NCBI GenBank assembly: GCA_022376925.1
Contig: JAIOJX010000005.1
Coordinates: 14,722,501 to 14,786,500 of the forward strand
Direction: 5' to 3'
From: Tragulus kanchil
Taxonomy: Eukaryota > Chordata > Mammalia > Artiodactyla > Tragulidae
DNA length: 64,000 bases
Both the position numbers and the translations under genes were made by a program. Under the pieces are notes generated by a model. That model saw nothing but the letters and a program-made list of their open reading frames with translations, was not told the origin of the DNA and searched no databases. Positions 58,155 to 64,000 of this stretch are shown here, piece by piece. Position 1 is the stretch's first letter. Every line of letters starts with the position of its first letter.

Positions 58155-59016
58155 TGCAAATATTTTTTGTCAGTAGTCCCACAAATAAATTTTGGCTCGT
58201 CAAGGGACAGTTGCTTTCTCTCTCTTACCCTCCAGACACAGCTGATTTTTGCCCCAGATGCAATGTAATTGGTTCTCTGGTGCCAGTTTTGTATTTCTTA
58301 AAGATGACATCGCATGCTGCCAGTAGTAATACTGTTTGGGTCTCATCAGTCTTGAGGGGGAGCCTTTGTCAACAGTTTGAGTTTTAAACTTGACAAACTC
58401 CACTCTCCCACGCTCAAGTGGTAAATACCAAAAAATAACTGCCAGTTTCTTTTAGTACATACAACGCTAATGAGTTCACTGCTCTAATTTTACTTCTAGC
58501 CTTTGGTACAGCTGAAGCTTTGCCTGTGTTTTAGTAATGACCTAAATGTTTGCACATTTTTGAAAGTCTGAGAATATGAATCACCTTGAGAGAAATAGAT
58601 TTGATCAGAACACGAGAGCTACATCTGAACAATTTCTTTACTCTTGTTAGTGGTGGTAGAAATGCAGTTTGAACTTTAGGATGAAAAAAAACTATGGAGA
58701 AAAATGAAGAGAGGGTATTAATGAAAGCATATGCAACTCTTAGCAACCAAAAGAGAAACATTCAGAAAGTTAATGGCTCAGCTGGGAGACGAATTAATTT
58801 GGTGTCCTAAGAGAAAAGATAATACTTCTCAAGATTTAGAAGGACTTACAAATAAATTTCCAAAAATATTGAAAATATTTGAGATGCTTCCTGGCATTTC
58901 CTTTGACACCCACAGAGGTGAGACCCACTGAAGATGCTCCCCTGTATCTGGTGTCTCTGGTTTAGCATGATCTTATTTTACAACTCTGTAATTTGTAGAT
59001 AATGCAATGCAAATAT

Positions 59017-59341
59017 ATATTTTTAAACATTTATTTATTTGTTTATTTTTGGGGGAGCGGGTTGGGGAGGGAAGAGGTGGGCGGGCTACTTCTGTTGGTC
59101 TTTCATTTGTCTGTTTTCATCCATCTTTGTTCTTTGGCTCTTGTGGGCCTCCCATCGTGGTGACCTCTGTTGTCAAAGAGCTCCGGCTCTGGGCGCATGC
59201 GCCCCAGAGCTCCGGCTCGGTAATTGGACACGTCAGTGCAGCCGCTCTGCGGCACATGGGATCTTCGCAGGCCGGGGATGGAACCAGAGCCCCTTGCACT
59301 GCAAGGCGGCGTCCTTACCCACTGGACCACCAGGGAAGCCC
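59017..59341 (-). repeat. Young CHR-like SINE (duplicate, intact head)
   Basis: Copy of 57833-58154 from duplication M. Here the head reads GCGGCGTCCTTACC... GGGAAGCCC without the deletions. Confidence 0.93.
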
Positions 59342-59662
59342 TGCAAATATTTTTTGTCAGTAGTCCCACAAATAAATTTTGGCTCGTCAAGGGACAGTTG
59401 CTTTCTCTCTCTTACCCTCCAGACACAGCTGATTTTTTGCATCTATTTGCAGATTTATTTCATGATTTTCCTGTGCCTCCACCATTAAAATTCTCCTTAA
59501 AACCAGCTATTGCATCTTATTGGTTCCTTTATTAATTAATGAGTTAAATGTTTTGGTACTTACTAATTTTAAATAGACTGTATAAAAGTCATGATTTTCT
59601 CTTATGAAAATTATTTTTAACAACTGAACAAATTGCTATATATTTCACTTTAATTAACTTTT

Positions 59663-59977
59663 TTTTTTAATTTATTTATCTTTTTGGTGGGTGGGGTGGG
59701 GAGGGAGCGGGGTGGGCGGGCCACTTCTATTGGTCTTTCATTTCTTTATTTTCATCCATCTTTGTTCTTTGACTCCTGTGGGCCTCCCATCGCGGTGGCC
59801 TCTGTTGTCGCAGAGCACCGGCTCTGGGCGCACGGGCGCCAGAGCTCTGGCTCGGTAATTGGACACACCGGTCCAGCCGCTCCGCGGCACGTGGGATCTT
59901 CCCAGGCCAGGGATGGAACCAGCACCCCTTGCACTGCAAGGCGGTGTCCTTATCCACTGGACCACCAGGGGAAGCCC
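59663..59977 (-). repeat. Young CHR-like SINE
   Basis: G-rich tract 59689-59705, CTATTGGTCTTTC, GGCGCACGGGCGCCAGAG, and head ending GGGGAAGCCC. Target duplication TAATTAACTTTT (59651-59662 / 59978-59989). Confidence 0.94.
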
Positions 59978-60773
59978 TAATTAACTTTTAAAATTGCTCA
60001 AGCCATCACTTCATTTTGCAAGAGAACCTCTAGGTTCCATTTCCTAAGAACAGGATATGGAAATACAGCTGTTCCCTTCAGCTCTTGTTCATCATCCTTA
60101 TCTTGCAAATAAATTTTTAATAAGATTTATGAAAATACTAATTTAATGATATCTTTTGTTTCCCTTATAAATGTTTCATTCATCGAATTCCTTAGGGCTT
60201 TAAGTCAGGAAAATTTATCAAAGAGACAGTATAGCCGTTCTGTTAGAGAAATTGGTTTTCTCCCCTCATCTTTCTTGCTTTTAGTATTTTTTAATATATA
60301 CTTTTTTATATATATTTTAATTCTTTATTTTAAGGGTTTTACAGAGTTTTGTTTTAACATATACTTTTAATATCAGTGCTATCATTCTCTTTCTCTTTTT
60401 ACTTTGTAATGTCCAAACCAACTGATATTATATATAGTCTAATATTTATGCCGAAACTATGCTTATGGTGGGGCCCAAATTGAAGAAATGTCTTTAAGTT
60501 ATATAGGTCTTACAAAATATGTTCAGATTCTCCTGATGCATAAATTAATGCTGAGAGTATTGAATCTTTGAGAAAATAGACTCTCTACCTTCCAGGAAAT
60601 CTCTTAATAAGTATCACAATTGTTTCAGCAATAATTACTAAAGTCGTACGTATTAGATAACCACGCACACATATGCCCTCACCCCAAAATACTGAAAAGG
60701 AAACATATTTTTCATTGAACTTGATTTCAGTTTGAGACTTCCTTTAAATTTGCAATCAGTCTACCTTTGAAAT

Positions 60774-60989
60774 GATTGACTTCCCTGGTGGCTCAGATGG
60801 TAAAGAGTCTACCTGCAATGCAGGAGACCCGGCTTCGATCCCTGGGTTGGGAAGATCCCCTGGTGAAGGAAATGGTAATCCACTCCAGTATTCTTGCCTG
60901 GTGAATTCTGCACATAGAGGAGCCTGGGCGGCTATAATCCATGGACTTGCAAAGAGTCGGACATGACTGACTAACACATACACACAGAC
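60774..60989 (+). repeat. Bov-tA SINE
   Basis: GACTTCCCTGGTGGCTCAG, CCTGCAATGCAGGAGACCC, GGCTTCGATCCCTGGG, CTTGCAAAGAGTCGGACATG, ACAC-rich end. Target duplication ACCTTTGAAAT (60763-60773 / 60990-61000). Confidence 0.95.
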
Positions 60990-61877
60990 ACCTTTGAAAT
61001 AAGTGAAAACATTTGGGATGCTTCAGTAATATTTGAGTGTCAGGAGCAGATAGGAACCAGAAATTTGTAGTGGCAGAATTTTATTAACCCCTTAAGACTG
61101 TTCTTATGGAACCTGCAGTTAAAGGGTCATAGAAGGGAAAGACTCAAGGAGGACTGGGGAGGTTAGGTGAGTTAACTCTCATCATGAACCCTGAGACTTC
61201 TTTGTATCCATAGCAGTCTCCTCAAGGGCGGAGAGTCCAGTCTTTAACTTGCTGTTTCAAAAAATTTAGAAATAGGAACTATTGGCAGCTCTGATCCCAA
61301 AGCTCCCAGGAAGCAGTATTCAGGGAGTAAATAGACCCAAAATGCTACTTACATTTATAGATAAAGCAATTTTGTTTTAGTGTTCTTTTTTTTTTTTAAA
61401 TTTTGGCCTCCTCTATTTTTTTCATTCTTTATTTTAAGGGTTTTACAGAGTTTTGTTTTAACATATACTTTTAATATCAGTGCTATCATTCTCTTTCTCT
61501 TTTTACTTTGTAATGTCCAAACCAACTGATATTATATATAGTCTAATATTTATGCCGAAACTATGCTTATGGTGGGGCCCAAATTGAAGAAATGTCTTTA
61601 AGTTATATAGGTCTTACAAAATATGTTCAGATTCTCCTGATGCATAAATTAATGCTGAGAGTATTGAATCTTTGAGAAAATAGACTCTCTACCTTCCAGG
61701 AAATCTCTTAATAAGTATCACAATTGTTTCAGCAATAATTACTAAAGTCGTACGTATTAGATAACCACGCACACATATGCCCTCACCCCAAAATACTGAA
61801 AAGGAAACATATTTTTCATTGAACTTGATTTCAGTTTGAGACTTCCTTTAAATTTGCAATCAGTCTACCTTTGAAAT

Positions 61878-62093
61878 GATTGACTTCCCTGGTGGCTCAG
61901 ATGGTAAAGAGTCTACCTGCAATGCAGGAGACCCGGCTTCGATCCCTGGGTTGGGAAGATCCCCTGGTGAAGGAAATGGTAATCCACTCCAGTATTCTTG
62001 CCTGGTGAATTCTGCACATAGAGGAGCCTGGGCAGCTATAATCCATGGACTTGCAAAGAGTCGGACATGACTGACTAACACATACACACAGAC
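61878..62093 (+). repeat. Bov-tA SINE (duplicate)
   Basis: Copy of 60774-60989 from duplication N. Confidence 0.95.
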
Positions 62094-62487
62094 ACCTTTG
62101 AAATAAGTGAAAACATTTGGGATGCTTCAGTAATATTTGAGTGTCAGGAGCAGATAGGAACCAGAAATTTGTAGTGGCAGAATTTTATTAACCCCTTAAG
62201 ACTGTTCTTATGGAACCTGCAGTTAAAGGGTCATAGAAGGGAAAGACTCAAGGAGGACTGGGGAGGTTAGGTGAGTTAACTCTCATCATGAACCCTGAGA
62301 CTTCTTTGTATCCATAGCAGTCTCCTCAAGGGCGGAGAGTCCAGTCTTTAACTTGCTGTTTCAAAAAATTTAGAAATAGGAACTATTGGCAGCTCTGATC
62401 CCAAAGCTCCCCAGGAAGCAGTATTCAGGGGAGTAAATAGACCCAAAAATGCTACTTACATTTATAGATAAAGCAATTTTGTTTTAG

Positions 62488-62745
62488 TGTTCTTTTTTTA
62501 TTTTTTTTTTAAATTTTGGCCTCCTCTATTGGTCTTCTATTTATTCATTTTTATCCATTTTCACTCGCCGGCCTGGGTGGGCCTCCCACCACAGTGGCCT
62601 CTCTCGACGCAGAGCACCGGCTCGCAATTGAACACACCGATCCAGCCGCTCCACGGTATGTGGGATCCTCCCGGGCCAGGGACTGAACCTGCGCCCCCTG
62701 CACTACAATCAGACTCTCTACCCACTGGACCACCAGGGAAGCCCT
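62488..62745 (-). repeat. Young-family CHR-like SINE, more diverged copy
   Basis: CCTCTATTGGTCTTCTATTT, TGGGCCTCCCACCACAGTGG, GCAATTGAACACACCGATCC, GGGACTGAACCTGCGCC, and head ending GGGAAGCCC. It lacks the G-rich tail and the GCGCATGCGC segment. Confidence 0.85.
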
Positions 62746-63031
62746 GTTTCAGTTTGATATTTCTTACTGCTGTAAATGACAACACTTTCTACAATACTGT
62801 TTACTTAACAGCAGAGTTCATCCTTCATGTTAAAAGTCCTCCGTCCTGCTGAGTCCCTTTCTGATCAGCCCAGTAAATCTGCTGGTCACCAGAGGAAGTA
62901 TAGGGTGGCGTTTGAGAGTCAAGCCGGATCCCACCATTTACTTAATCATTTATTTCAATCCCCCTTCTGGGAAATGACTAATGATGGTGTCTGTCATAAA
63001 GGGCTGGTTTGAGGATGAACAGAATCAATGC

Positions 63032-63145
63032 AGGGGCTTCCCAGGCAGTCCAGTGTCTGAGGTTCCGAGCTCCCCATGCAGGAGGCCCAGATTTGGTCCC
63101 TGGTTGGGAAACTGGATCCCACAGGCCCGTGGGAACATGGACGTC
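63032..63145 (+). repeat. Short tRNA-derived SINE
   Basis: GGGGCTTCCCAGGCAGTCC, CCATGCAGGAGGCCCAG, TTTGGTCCCTGG, ATCCCACAGGCCCG. Confidence 0.8.
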
Positions 63146-63204
63146 CTCCTAGATTCAAGCACAAGTTAGAAGACTTTTAACAGAGAATCTCACAGCTCTA
63201 AATA

Positions 63205-63540
63205 AATTCAGGAGAGTCCCTTAGACTGCAAGGAAATCAGACCAGTCAATCCTAAAGGAAATCAACCTTGAACATTCATTGGAAGGACTGATGCTGAAGT
63301 TGAAGCTCCAGTACTTTGGCCAGCTGACGTGAAGAGCTGACTCATTGGAAAAGACCCTGATGCTGGGAAAAATTAAGGGCAAGAGAAGAGGGCAACAGAA
63401 GATAAGATGGTTGGATAGTGTCAGTGACTCAATGGACGTGACTTTGAGCAAACTCTGAGAGACAGTGAAGGACATGGAAGCCTGGCATGCTGCAGTCCAT
63501 GGGGTCGCAAAGAGTAGGACGTGACTGATCCACTGAACAA
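63205..63540 (+). repeat. BovB (RTE) LINE 3' end
   Basis: AGACTGCAAGGAAATCAGACC, CATTGGAAGGACTGATGCTG, TGATGCTGGGAAAAATTAAGG, CAGTCCATGGGGTCGCAAAG. 5'-truncated BovB in plus orientation; the reverse open frame is a by-product. Confidence 0.93.
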
Positions 63541-64000
63541 CCAGCACCCAGATAAATTATTTGAAATGTTTTAAACAAGTTAATTTTTAAGCATTTCTTT
63601 TTATATAAAACCATCTCTGTGTTTTATGCATCCTCTAATGGCACTTCATGTGTAATATAAAAGAATATTTTTCTTCTGTATCCCACTGGACGCCAAATGC
63701 CATACTGTCTAAGACAGAAGTTTATGGGGCTGTTGAGCCCTTGTAATGTGTCCAGTGAAGAGCTGAATTGTTCACTTAAATTAATAAAAACTGTAATATC
63801 CACCTGTGTCTAGAAGCTACCATATTGGACAGAACAACTCTAGAACATTTGTTACTAGAAATCTGTTTCATCTTCATTCTTTCCCTGTCTGGTTGCGATT
63901 TTAATTTTTCAGTCCTCACCAAAAGGCAACTGATAAAGGTCTTTCCTGGTGGCGGTGGTGGAGACTTCAGTTCTGGGAGAAGAACTGCGTAGGGTGGAGG

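Larger units (their letters stand above)
57068..59440 (+). repeat. Tandem duplication M (57068-58252 / 58253-59440)
   Basis: Direct repeat, offset about 1184. It contains a young SINE copied with it. Deletions cluster at the end of copy 1 (58124-58150, in the SINE head) and at the start of copy 2 (58289). Confidence 0.97.
60321..62530 (+). repeat. Tandem duplication N (60321-61417 / 61424-62530)
   Basis: Direct repeat, offset about 1104. It contains a Bov-tA SINE copied with it. One-base deletions cluster near the end of copy 1 (61307-61345). A substitution near 60931/62034 distinguishes the copies. Confidence 0.97.

Overview
This is nuclear DNA from a ruminant. The evidence is mammalian exon/intron structure, a CpG-rich promoter, ruminant Bov-tA SINEs, BovB (RTE) LINE 3' ends, tRNA-Glu CHR-type SINEs, and a mariner hairpin element of the kind that produced the ruminant miR-2284/2285 family. 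I saw no dimeric Bov-A2 SINE, but I did see a young, numerous CHR-like SINE family with a body I do not recognise from cattle or sheep. That hints weakly at an early-branching or otherwise distinctive ruminant such as a chevrotain; this is inference only.

The single confident protein gene is RBM24, on the + strand, filling about the first 17.4 kb. It encodes a one-RRM RNA-binding protein that regulates muscle and heart splicing and mRNA stability. Four coding exons (195-362, 2711-2834, 5388-5442, 15256-15619) splice in frame to 236 codons plus stop. A likely 3'UTR follows to about 17425. No recent SINE or LINE was seen from 1 to 18.69 kb. Intron 3 holds a GC-rich block with muscle-type transcription factor motifs.

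From 18.7 kb to the end I find no protein-coding gene I can defend. The region is a dense mosaic of SINEs (CHR type, Bov-tA, short tRNA-derived, and the young CHR-like family, 9 of 10 loci inserted on the minus strand), L1, BovB, L2 and MIR fragments and a mariner/MITE. A GC-rich E-box cluster near 22.1-22.25 kb could be a promoter.

The dominant oddity is structural. Fourteen direct tandem duplications of about 1.0-1.2 kb occur through the window. The two copies are nearly identical, with about 1-4 substitutions per kb, and small deletions crowd at the junctions. They lie across exons, introns and unrelated repeats alike. The simplest reading is that about 15 overlapping sequence pieces were joined without trimming their ~1.1 kb overlaps, so roughly 15 kb of the 64 kb would be false duplication. 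RBM24 exon 2 is hit twice: one intact copy lies between two truncated ones. Gene models, repeat counts and distances should be read with this in mind.
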